Assembly (NCBI GenBank): GCA_041487355.1
Contig: JBGPND010000275.1
Coordinates: forward strand, 1-6,117
Direction: 5' to 3'
Length of the DNA: 6,117 nt
Origin: JAMXLO01 sp041487355
Lineage (GTDB): Bacteria > Pseudomonadota > Alphaproteobacteria > Acetobacterales > Acetobacteraceae
The notes under the pieces are model-generated. The model worked only from the letters and a program-made list of their open reading frames with translations. It had not been told where the DNA came from and did no database searches. Both the position numbers and the translations under genes were made by a program. This document shows positions 1-5,792 of the stretch, in pieces. Each line of letters starts with the position of its first letter. Position 1 is the first letter of the stretch.

Positions 1-39
1 CGTGTGATCCGTCCGGGTGATCTTGACCGCCGCTCCCAT
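1..39 (-). CDS. N-terminal fragment of a probable IS630-family transposase (cut by window edge)
   Basis: Only the first 13 codons are inside the window (MGAAVKITRTDHT); the gene continues past base 1. The ATG at 39 is preceded by GGAGG (45-49 on the plus strand as CCTCC) at seven to eight bases, a good ribosome binding site. From memory, the 'AVKITRTDHT' opening resembles IS630-family helix-turn-helix/DDE transposases of alphaproteobacteria, which insert at TA dinucleotides by a Tc1/mariner-like mechanism. The adjoining sequence looks like the end of an insertion element, which fits. Thirteen residues are too few for a firm family call. It could instead be the start of an unrelated gene. Confidence 0.5.
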   Translation of the reverse strand, partial: MGAAVKITRTDHT

Positions 40-104
40 CAAAGCCTCCGTCGTCGCGACCCGATGAACGGACGTAGCGAATCGGAGTTCGGGGGCGATT
101 CCTA
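1..104 (-). mobile_element. Probable end of an IS630-like insertion sequence
   Basis: Between the transposase start (39) and about base 104 is a short leader ending in a small inverted repeat: GAATCG at 79-84 and CGATTC at 96-101. This is followed directly by CTAG at 102-105. IS630 is known to insert at the TA of CTAG and duplicate the TA, so I place the element boundary at 103-104. The distance from start codon to end (about 64 bp) suits a compact IS. The other terminus lies outside the window, so the terminal inverted repeat cannot be verified, and the boundary is inferred. Confidence 0.4.
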
Positions 105-256
105 GCCCCTATGAGTCGAGGGTTGGGACGGATGGTATAAGGACACAATCCCGCGGAGCATCCGACCGCAGAGAAAGGCCAATCGATGACCCAATAAACC
201 ATTGACACCGGAAACCTCATATGAGCCCGGCTATGACGGTAGACTGGCAGCGGCAG
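105..256. other. Intergenic stretch without a supportable gene
   Basis: This stretch lies between the presumed IS end and the stop codon of the ketopantoate-reductase-like gene. I see no convincing coding region, RNA gene or intrinsic terminator. A 10-bp perfect palindrome, CTCATATGAG (216-225), has no loop and lies between two CCGG tetramers. It sits about 30 bp downstream of the oxidoreductase stop codon. A reading frame open from 220 to the left edge on the minus strand is in a different frame from the transposase start, lacks a clear ribosome binding site, and looks accidental. Confidence 0.5.
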
Positions 257-1321
257 CTAATTAAGCCGCAGATCCGTGATGTGCTTTGGATCGGGCTGCA
301 GCTCGCCGCGCTCCACGCGCTTGACGATGTCGGTCAGCGCCACGTTCGCCGGGGTGGCGATGCCGATCTCCTCGCCCTTGCGCGCGACCAGACCGTTAAG
401 GAACTCGATCTCGGTGCGGCGGCCCTTCACCATGTCCTGGCCCATCGAGGGCCGATGCTCGCCGCCGCCGGCCTTGTTCACCTCGGCCAGGCGGTGCTCG
501 TCGTATTCGCGCGTGGCCGCGGCATCGCCTTCGCCGGCGCGTGCGATGAGCTCGGGATCGAGGTGCTGGATTTCCTCCAGCTCATAGCCAAGCGCCTGAC
601 CGACGCGGATCGCCTCGCTGCCGAGCCGGGCGGAGAAGCGGCGGATCGTGTCGTTGCGGGTCATGTCCTTGCTGAGCAGCCCGGTGCAGGCGGAGAGCCC
701 GTTGCCCATCACGTTGGTCACCAGCTTCGACCAGCGCTCGCCCCACAGGTTCTCGGTGACCATCGCGGAGTCGGCGAGGCCAACCAGCCGGCAGATCTCC
801 TTCACCCGGTCGGTGACGCGGCCATGCACCTCACCGGTACGGAACACGGTGTGCTTGGCGCCGCTCTTGCCGGCGGCGCGGCGCACATGGCCCGGCTCGC
901 ACAGATCGACGGTGATCGAGCTGGCGATGCAACCCACCGTCCTGCCCCAGCCGACGACGCCGGCAATCGTCTCCTCGTTCATGCAGTTCTGCAGCGAGAC
1001 GACGAAGCCGTTGGGCGAGAGATACTGGCTGATCAGCGTGGTCGCCCATTCGGTGTCGTACGACTTCATGCAGACGAAGGCGATGTCGATCGGCTGCTCC
1101 TTTGCGAGGTGCTGCGCATCTGTCACATGCAGCGCACGCACCTTCACGGTGAATTCGGGCACATCGCGGATATGGCTGATCTTCAGGCCGTGGCTGCGCA
1201 TGCGTTCGACATGCTCCGGCCAGGGATCGATGAACGTCACGTCCTCGCCGGCCTGCGCCATATGCGCGCCGGCATAGCCGCCGACGGCGCCGACGCCCAT
1301 GAATGCGATCCTGTTGCCCAT
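257..1321 (-). CDS. Ketopantoate reductase family (PanE/ApbA-like) NAD(P)H oxidoreductase
   Basis: A 354-residue cytoplasmic protein of the 2-dehydropantoate 2-reductase fold. The N-terminal Rossmann domain shows the dinucleotide loop GVGAVGG at residues 9-15, K86 in a KSYD segment and QN at 111-112. The C-terminal helical domain has W197/K199/N203/N207 and S292/E304. The internal spacings (K+4, K+8, S+12) match the E. coli PanE residues K176, N180, N184, S244 and E256, so the enzyme looks catalytically intact. Family members reduce alpha-keto acids to hydroxy acids with NADPH. This one is longer than PanE (about 300 aa), with roughly 25 extra residues between the catalytic Lys and Ser, and it sits last in an operon with a flavin monooxygenase. 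It therefore probably acts on a catabolic substrate rather than in pantothenate synthesis. The ATG at 1321 is chosen because GGGAGG lies just upstream; the in-frame extension to 1600 would overlap the preceding gene. The stop codon is TAG. Confidence 0.85.
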   Translation of the reverse strand: MGNRIAFMGVGAVGGYAGAHMAQAGEDVTFIDPWPEHVERMRSHGLKISHIRDVPEFTVKVRALHVTDAQHLAKEQPIDIAFVCMKSYDTEWATTLISQYLSPNGFVVSLQNCMNEETIAGVVGWGRTVGCIASSITVDLCEPGHVRRAAGKSGAKHTVFRTGEVHGRVTDRVKEICRLVGLADSAMVTENLWGERWSKLVTNVMGNGLSACTGLLSKDMTRNDTIRRFSARLGSEAIRVGQALGYELEEIQHLDPELIARAGEGDAAATREYDEHRLAEVNKAGGGEHRPSMGQDMVKGRRTEIEFLNGLVARKGEEIGIATPANVALTDIVKRVERGELQPDPKHITDLRLN

Positions 1322-1350
1322 GTTTCCCTCCCGAATAGTGTGTGCAGTGC

Positions 1351-1665
1351 CTAGCCGCCGCTCTCGTCGGCGACCTCGATGATCTCGCGCGTGCGCGTGA
1401 CACGGGTTCCCCAGCGCGCGTCGAACTCGGCGATCAGCGTGCGGATCGCCGGCGAGTTGCTGACAGCCTCGACCGCGGCGGCATCGGCGAATTGGTAGAA
1501 CGCGAAATGCACGGACGGATCTGTGCGGCTCCAGCCGCGCCAGGCCCTGAGTGCGGCGAAGGCCTTCACCGCATCGGGCAGGTGCTCGGTGCGATACCAA
1601 TGATCGAAGTCGCGCCGATCAGCTTCGGCCACCACGGCGCGCACTACCAGATAGGCCTTGCCCAT
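1351..1665 (-). CDS. Small dimeric alpha/beta-barrel (EthD/ABM-like) protein
   Basis: A 104-residue protein without signal peptide or membrane segment. It opens with a beta strand (MGKAYLVVRAVV), followed by FDHWYRTEHLPDAVKAF at residues 20-36. This matches the 'WY..EHLP' helix motif common to small ferredoxin-like dimeric barrel proteins such as the EthD, ABM and related DUF families. A second strand (SVHFAFYQF, 51-59), a helix (about 60-82) and a last strand (about 87-98) complete one beta-alpha-beta repeat unit. Family members are small oxygenases, isomerases or decarboxylases, or accessory proteins of aromatic and polyketide degradation; many have no known role. The ATG at 1665 is preferred over an upstream start at 1701 because GGGAGG lies just before it and the longer version would run into the end of the preceding gene. 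It starts 13 bp after the monooxygenase stop codon and ends 29 bp before the reductase start, so it is the middle gene of the operon. The fold is fairly sure; the function is unknown. Confidence 0.75.
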   Translation of the reverse strand: MGKAYLVVRAVVAEADRRDFDHWYRTEHLPDAVKAFAALRAWRGWSRTDPSVHFAFYQFADAAAVEAVSNSPAIRTLIAEFDARWGTRVTRTREIIEVADESGG

Positions 1666-1678
1666 CGTTCCCTCCCGC

Positions 1679-2818
1679 TCACGCGGCCTGTCGCAGCCCA
1701 AGACGCTCGAGCCGCGGCGGCACTTCCTGCACGAAGTAGGGAATCTCCTTCAGGTAGTCGAGGAACGCAACCGAGGTGCCGGTCAGCCCCAGCTCGCTCA
1801 TCTGCTGCATGTCGGCAACGATGTCATCCGGCGTGCCGACCAGCGGGTATGTGCCGGGATAGGCGCCGTCGTAGTGCTTGCCTGTGGCGCGCATGAAGCG
1901 GTTGACCAGCGGGCGGCGAATTTCGTTCCCCGCCGCGTCCTTCACGGTCGGTCCGCGCTGGCGCCGGTAATACGCCTGACCCTCGGCATCGGCCATCTCC
2001 TCGGCGAAGTAATGGTAGAATTCCTCCGCCTCGCGCCGCGTCGGCCGGCACACCACGTGCGACATGGTATACACATCGACACGCCTGCCGTAGCGCGCGA
2101 CGTGTTCGGCGATGTCGGAGAGCAGGGCAGGGGCTTGATCGAGTTCGCTCATCGTGGTGAACAGCACATCGGCGGCTTGGGCGGCGAAGTCGCGCCCCTT
2201 CGGCGAGAATCCTGCCGACATCACCGCGGGCCATGGGCGCTGCACCGACACGGGATCGGTCTGCAGTCGTTTCAGATGGAAGAACTCGCCGTCCCAGTCG
2301 AACTCCGGTCCGCCTTGCAGCAGGCGCGACCAGACGCGGAACCATTCGAGCCCGTGCTCGTAGCGGCGGTCCTGGTCGATCGTCACACCATGCAGGTCGA
2401 ATTCCTCCTGATTCCAGCCGCAGACGATGTTGAGCCCGGCGCGGCCGTGGGTGATGTGGTCGATGGTGGCGATCGCCTTGGCACCGAAGGCCGGCGTGAC
2501 CAGCGGCACGTGCACGGTCGAGAAGATCGCGATGCGCCGCGTCAGTGCGCCGAGCGCCGCGCCGTGCGTCAGAGTCTCGAACGAGCGGCCGTAGATATTG
2601 GCCTTGCCCTGGAAGCCGCGCCATTTCGCCACCGGCAGGATGAACTCGATCCCCGCTTCGTCGGCGATCTGCGTCATCGCGACGATATCGTCCCAGTTCG
2701 CGCGCCAGCGTTCCGGCGCCAGGCTCATCGTCAGCCCGCCATCGCAATTGGCGCTGAACACGCCGAGCTTGAACTTGTTCGGCCCGAACAGCGGGTTATT
2801 GTTGCGGGATGGGTCCAT
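1679..2818 (-). CDS. LLM class flavin-dependent oxidoreductase (luciferase-like monooxygenase)
   Basis: A 379-residue cytoplasmic protein with a bacterial-luciferase-like TIM barrel (PF00296 type) along nearly its whole length. Recognisable landmarks are KLGVFSANCDGGLT at residues 17-30, KWRGF at 65-69, the signature ATIDHITHGRAGLNIVCGW at 117-135, RYEHGLEWFRVW at 152-163 and a terminal LVGTPDDIVADM near 326-337. This architecture is close to the RutA / SfnG / DszA-like branch, whose members use reduced FMN supplied by a separate reductase to oxygenate pyrimidines, sulfones or similar small molecules. The substrate cannot be assigned, and no flavin reductase gene is visible here. The ATG at 2818 has GGAAGGG six to seven bases upstream; a GTG five codons earlier (2833) is a weaker alternative because it uses that purine tract as coding sequence. 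The gene is first in a three-gene operon. Its 5' leader is occupied by a large palindrome ending 16 bp before the start codon. The stop codon is TGA. Confidence 0.88.
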   Translation of the reverse strand: MDPSRNNNPLFGPNKFKLGVFSANCDGGLTMSLAPERWRANWDDIVAMTQIADEAGIEFILPVAKWRGFQGKANIYGRSFETLTHGAALGALTRRIAIFSTVHVPLVTPAFGAKAIATIDHITHGRAGLNIVCGWNQEEFDLHGVTIDQDRRYEHGLEWFRVWSRLLQGGPEFDWDGEFFHLKRLQTDPVSVQRPWPAVMSAGFSPKGRDFAAQAADVLFTTMSELDQAPALLSDIAEHVARYGRRVDVYTMSHVVCRPTRREAEEFYHYFAEEMADAEGQAYYRRQRGPTVKDAAGNEIRRPLVNRFMRATGKHYDGAYPGTYPLVGTPDDIVADMQQMSELGLTGTSVAFLDYLKEIPYFVQEVPPRLERLGLRQAA

Positions 2819-2833
2819 TTGCGACCCTTCCAC

Positions 2834-2927
2834 TCTTCATCGTCATGGCCGGGCTTGTCCCGGCCATCCGTCGCGGCACATGCGCTGGTACGGATGGCCG
2901 GGACAAGCCCGGCCATGACGATGAAGA
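2834..2927. repeat. Perfect 38-bp inverted repeat (alphaproteobacterial intergenic palindrome)
   Basis: The arms 2834-2871 and 2890-2927 are exact reverse complements over 38 bases, separated by an 18-base loop (2872-2889). Each arm is itself palindromic: ATGGCCGGG (2845-2853) pairs with CCCGGCCAT (2859-2867) around CTTGT, and the mirror copy is at 2894-2902 / 2908-2916 around ACAAG. It can therefore fold as one long hairpin or as two small ones. The unit resembles, from memory, a very abundant intergenic repeat of Rhizobiales and relatives whose spurious translation gives 'VMAGLVPAI…DGRDKPGHDD'; both phrases appear when this region is translated. It lies within the leader of the monooxygenase operon, three to six bases from the Shine-Dalgarno sequence. 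It may affect mRNA stability, transcription termination or nucleoid protein binding. Confidence 0.9.
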
Positions 2928-3076
2928 AGCATGTCCATGCTATCGCAAATCGTTTAGGGCCATTGCGAAAAGTGTCTGCATAATCTGCACCGCAGCTCGC
3001 AAATGGCATCTGCCTCCGCCGATCTCTCACGTACTCGCGGGCCTGACGCCAACGCTTATCCAATGTGGCCAATCCC
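2928..3076. promoter_or_regulatory. Probable promoter/leader region of the monooxygenase operon
   Basis: This 149-bp gap separates the parD-like stop codon from the large palindrome and must hold the promoter of the monooxygenase operon unless that operon reads through from hemA. No clear -35/-10 pair stands out. What is visible is a recurring TCGCAA/TTGCGA motif: TCGCAAA at 2943-2949, TTGCGA at 2963-2968 and TCGCAAA at 2997-3003. The first two form a 6-bp inverted repeat around 14 bases, which could be an operator. I found no open frame resembling a ParE/RelE toxin. The frame that stays open (from 3072, TTG) continues through the palindrome into the monooxygenase gene in the wrong frame and lacks family features. 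Confidence 0.35.
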
Positions 3077-3352
3077 TCAAGTGCCCCAGCGGCGTTTCAA
3101 GCGCCGACGGGCCTCCTGCGTGATTTCGTCCATGCTCCCGAACCGACCGGGACCGCTCGCTACACCTTCATCCCACAGACGGCAAAGGGCGTCGCGTTCA
3201 GTCGGGTTCAACTCGCGCCGCAGACGCCATTCAAGCAGTGCCTCGCTGACAACTTCATCCTGCGAGGCATACTCGCCGCTCTCGATGGCTTGCTGGACAA
3301 CTTCGGCCAGAGCGGGCTTCAGGGTGACGTGTATTGCCGGACGGTCTGCCAT
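3077..3352 (-). CDS. ParD-family type II antitoxin, without an adjacent toxin gene
   Basis: A 91-residue protein. The N-terminal half (IHVTLKPALAEVVQQAIESG, then EYASQDEVVSEALLEWRLR, to about residue 46) has the strand-helix-helix pattern of a ribbon-helix-helix DNA-binding dimer: the 'SGEYAS..EVV.EAL' block is typical of ParD/CopG-type antitoxins. The C-terminal half (LWDEGVASGPGRFGSMDEITQEARRRL, about 59-85) matches the toxin-wrapping tail of ParD. Such proteins repress their own promoter and neutralise a ParE gyrase-poisoning toxin. Here the usual overlapping downstream parE gene is absent, so this is a solitary antitoxin, a remnant, or a regulator acting on something else. The ATG at 3352 is preceded by GGAG at five bases. 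The longer in-frame extension to 3709 is a shadow of the methyltransferase gene. The gene follows the methyltransferase by 59 bp, and the stop codon is TGA. Confidence 0.85.
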   Translation of the reverse strand: MADRPAIHVTLKPALAEVVQQAIESGEYASQDEVVSEALLEWRLRRELNPTERDALCRLWDEGVASGPGRFGSMDEITQEARRRLKRRWGT

Positions 3353-3388
3353 GGTAACTCCTGCAGCCCAACGGTAGCACGCCGCCTT

Positions 3389-3405
3389 GAGAACCCGAAG
3401 TCCTC
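3389..3405 (-). other. Short hairpin between methyltransferase and antitoxin genes
   Basis: On the minus strand GAGGAC and GTTCTC pair over six bases (one G·T) around a TTCGG loop. It lies seven bases after the methyltransferase stop codon. There is no T-tract after it, so it is at best a weak or partial terminator or an mRNA end-stabilising hairpin. It is small enough to be chance. Confidence 0.25.
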
Positions 3406-3411
3406 TACCCA

Positions 3412-4593
3412 TTACAGCACCTGGATCAACTGCGTCTTCAGATAAGCGCTCTCCGGCAGGTGCGGGTGCACCGGATGATCCGGCCCTGCGCCGCCGGTGA
3501 ACAGGATGCGGCCTTCGCGCCGCGCGCGATGCAGGCCGACGGCGATCTGTCCGGCCCATGCCTCCAGCGGTGCATGATGGCTGCAGGAGGCGACGAACAG
3601 GAAACCGCCAGGTGCGACCAGCGCCGCCGCCAGCCGCGCCATCCGGCCATAGGCGCGCAACCCGGCTTCCGCGTCCTTGCGCGAGGGGGCGAAGGCGGGC
3701 GGATCGCACACCACGATGTCGAACCGTTCGCCGGCGAGCGCGGCCATCGCATCGAATGCATCGTCGCGCCGGAAATGCACAACGTCGGAAACCCCGTTCA
3801 GCGCCGCCGCCTGCTCGGCCTGCGCCAGGGCCGGCGCGCTGCTGTCCACCAGCGTCACGTCGCGTGCGCCGGCCGCGGCGCAGCGCAGGCCGAACGCGCC
3901 GACATGGCAGAACACGTCCAGCACGCGCGCGCCTTCCGCCAGGGCCGCCACGCGGTCGCGGTTCGGGCGCTGGTCGAAGAACCAGCCGGTCTTCTGGCCG
4001 CTCAGCGGATCGACCGGAAACCGCACGCCGCCCTCCACCACCTCGACGCTGGCGTCCGAGCCGAATAGCAGCGTCACGTTCTCGGCCAAGCCTTCCTGCC
4101 GGCGCGCACCGGAGTCATTGCGCGCCACCACGGCACGAAGTGGCAACAACTCGGTCAGTGCCTCGACCAGCAGCGGCGTCAGCCGATCCATTCCGGCGGT
4201 GTTGGCCTGCAGCACGGCAACGTCGCCGTACCGGTCGATCACCAGCCCGGGCAGACGATCGGCCTCGGCATGCACCAGGCGATGGAAATTCGTGTCGCAC
4301 ACGCGTTCGCGCAGCGCGATCGCCTCGCGCAGCCGCGCACGCAGCCAGTCCACATCAATCACGGCCGCTGGATCCCGGTCGAGCAGACGCGCCGCAATCA
4401 GGCTGTGCGGATTGAACATGAAGGTGCCGAACCGTGCGCCGTCGTCGCCTTCAAGTTGCACCAGACCGCCCGGCGCCATCTGCCGGTATTCGGGCTGCAT
4501 CGCGATCTCGTTGGAGAACACCCAGGGCGAGCCGGCGCGCAGCCGCCGCCCCTGCGCGGGATTGAGCCGCAGCGTCGGCCTTGCTTGGCTCAA
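3412..4593 (-). CDS. rlmI: Class I SAM-dependent rRNA methyltransferase, RlmI type
   Basis: A 393-residue protein with the RlmI/RlmK-type layout. An N-terminal PUA-like RNA-binding domain (LRLNPAQGRRLRAGSPWVFSNEI, residues 8-30, onward to about 75) is followed by a central EEHEE-like domain with the family signature SGQKTGWFFDQRPNR (198-212). The Rossmann methyltransferase core then shows motif I VLDVFCHVGAFGL (224-236), an acidic end of strand 2 at VDSS (249-252), motif IV DPPAF (297-301) and SCSHH (336-340), where C337 is the likely catalytic cysteine region. RlmI makes m5C1962 in E. coli 23S rRNA; that specificity is inferred for this protein. No ATG or GTG start fits: the PUA domain begins at a TTG at 4593, which overlaps the hemA stop codon as TTGA. 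There is no strong Shine-Dalgarno, so translation probably depends on ribosomes finishing hemA. A GTG downstream in 'SPWVFSN' would remove part of the PUA domain. The stop codon is TAA. Confidence 0.85.
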   Translation of the reverse strand: MSQARPTLRLNPAQGRRLRAGSPWVFSNEIAMQPEYRQMAPGGLVQLEGDDGARFGTFMFNPHSLIAARLLDRDPAAVIDVDWLRARLREAIALRERVCDTNFHRLVHAEADRLPGLVIDRYGDVAVLQANTAGMDRLTPLLVEALTELLPLRAVVARNDSGARRQEGLAENVTLLFGSDASVEVVEGGVRFPVDPLSGQKTGWFFDQRPNRDRVAALAEGARVLDVFCHVGAFGLRCAAAGARDVTLVDSSAPALAQAEQAAALNGVSDVVHFRRDDAFDAMAALAGERFDIVVCDPPAFAPSRKDAEAGLRAYGRMARLAAALVAPGGFLFVASCSHHAPLEAWAGQIAVGLHRARREGRILFTGGAGPDHPVHPHLPESAYLKTQLIQVL

Positions 4594-5792
4594 GCGGCCG
4601 CGCGCCGCGCCGGCAGCAGGATCGCAGTGAGCGCCGCCACCAGCCGATCCATCATCGCATCGGTGTGCAGCGGCGTCGGCGTCAGCCGCAGCCGCTCCTT
4701 GCCGCGCGGCACGGTGGGATAGTTGATCGGCGTGGCATACATGCCGAACTCGTCGAGCAGCCGCCGGCTCACTTCGCTGCACAGCGCCGCATCGCCGACA
4801 TGCAGCGGCACGATGTGGCTCGCCGACGGCAGCAGTGGCAGCCCCGCAGCGCTCAGCCGCCGCTTCAATGTGTCGGCGCGCTCGAACAAACTCGCGCGCC
4901 GTTCGGCGTCGCCGCGCACGTGCCGCACGCTGGCGAGCGCCGCGGCGGCGATCATCGGCGGCAGCGAGGTGGTGAAGATGAAGCCCGGTGCGCAGGAGCG
5001 GACATAGTCCACCACCGACGCGTCGCCGGCGATGTAGCCGCCGTGACAGCCGAACGCCTTGGCCAGCGTCCCTTCGATCACGTCGATCCGCGCCGCCACG
5101 CCGTCGCGCTCCGCCACACCGGCGCCGGACGGCCCGTACATGCCGACCGCATGCACCTCATCCAGATAGGTCATCGCCCCGTAGCGCGCAGCAACGTCGG
5201 AAATCGCGCCGATCGGTGCGATGTCGGCATCCATCGAATAGACCGACTCGAAGGCGATCAGCTTCGGCGCTGCCACCGGCGCCGCGCGCAGCAGTTCCTC
5301 GAGATGCGCGAGATCGTTGTGGCGGAAGATGTGGCAGCTCGCCTTCGATCCCTTGATGCCCGCGATCATCGAGGCGTGGTTCCTGACGTCGGAGAACACC
5401 TGCCAGTCCGGCAGCGAATTCAATATCGTCGACAGCGCCGCCTGGTTCGACACGAAACCGGAGGTGAACAGCAGCGCCGCCGCCTTGCCGTGCAGCTCGG
5501 CCAGCTCCGCCTCCAGCGCGTCATGCGCGGGGCTGGTGCCGCTGATGTTGCGCGTGCCACCCGCACCGGCGCCCATCTCCCGCGCCGCCGCGCAGGCGGC
5601 CTCGATCACGGCCGGATGCCCGCCCATGCCGAGATAATCGTTTGACGACCACACCAGCACCTCGCTGCCGTCCGGCCGGCGATACAGCGGGAAACGCTCC
5701 GCCTGCTTCTGCAGGGGCGTGAAGCGGCGATAGCGCCCTTGCGCCTCGATGGAGTCCAGAGCCGGGCGGCAATGGGTGTGGAACGGGTGCAT
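4590..5792 (-). CDS. hemA: 5-aminolevulinate synthase (ALAS)
   Basis: Condenses glycine and succinyl-CoA to 5-aminolevulinate, the first committed step of tetrapyrrole (heme, cobalamin and, where present, bacteriochlorophyll) synthesis by the C4 pathway; PLP-dependent, cytoplasmic, homodimeric. The protein has 400 residues, the usual size. The fold-type I landmarks are all present: NDYLGMG (51-57), GGTRNISGTSPAH (78-90), NHASMI (138-143), FESVYSMDAD (181-190), DEVHAVGMYGP (211-221), the Schiff-base lysine K245 in EGTLAKAFG, PGFIFTTSLPP (269-279) and INYPTVPRGKERLRLTPTP (356-374). H139, D211, H214 and K245 correspond to H142, D214, H217 and K248 of Rhodobacter capsulatus ALAS with a constant offset of three. 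The MYGPSGAGVAE segment favours ALAS over the related KBL and BioF enzymes. I prefer the ATG at 5792, with GGAGG 11 bases upstream, over the ATG at 5810, which has no Shine-Dalgarno. It is followed by rlmI with a 4-base overlap. Confidence 0.95.
   Translation of the reverse strand: MHPFHTHCRPALDSIEAQGRYRRFTPLQKQAERFPLYRRPDGSEVLVWSSNDYLGMGGHPAVIEAACAAAREMGAGAGGTRNISGTSPAHDALEAELAELHGKAAALLFTSGFVSNQAALSTILNSLPDWQVFSDVRNHASMIAGIKGSKASCHIFRHNDLAHLEELLRAAPVAAPKLIAFESVYSMDADIAPIGAISDVAARYGAMTYLDEVHAVGMYGPSGAGVAERDGVAARIDVIEGTLAKAFGCHGGYIAGDASVVDYVRSCAPGFIFTTSLPPMIAAAALASVRHVRGDAERRASLFERADTLKRRLSAAGLPLLPSASHIVPLHVGDAALCSEVSRRLLDEFGMYATPINYPTVPRGKERLRLTPTPLHTDAMMDRLVAALTAILLPARRAAA

Noticed and set aside
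221..1354. Long plus-strand open frame (377 codons) opposite the KPR-like gene
   Set aside because: It is an antisense shadow produced by GC-rich codon use. It shows no domain features, while the minus strand frame carries an intact catalytic set.
2834..2927. CRISPR array or insertion sequence ends
   Set aside because: There are only two arms in inverted orientation with a fixed short loop, no direct repeat-spacer series and no transposase between them.
1658..2983. Long plus-strand open frame (441 codons) opposite the monooxygenase and running through the palindrome
   Set aside because: Low-complexity His/Arg/Ala-rich shadow of the LLM gene, with no family signature and no ribosome binding site.
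2731..3072. Minus-strand frame directly after parD as a possible ParE toxin
   Set aside because: It starts with TTG, shows no ParE-like pattern, reads through the palindrome (the familiar spurious VMAGLVPAI translation) and continues into the monooxygenase gene out of frame.
2809..3123. Plus-strand frame translating the palindrome (VMAGLVPAI…DGRDKPGHDD)
   Set aside because: This phrase is the usual artefact of translating the alphaproteobacterial intergenic repeat; there is no support for a real protein.
3389..3405. Hairpin after the methyltransferase stop codon as an intrinsic terminator
   Set aside because: Only six base pairs with one wobble and no T-tract, so kept only as a low-confidence hairpin.
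4581..5645. Plus-strand open frame (354 codons) opposite hemA
   Set aside because: Arg/His-rich antisense shadow. The opposite strand encodes a full ALAS with every catalytic residue in place.
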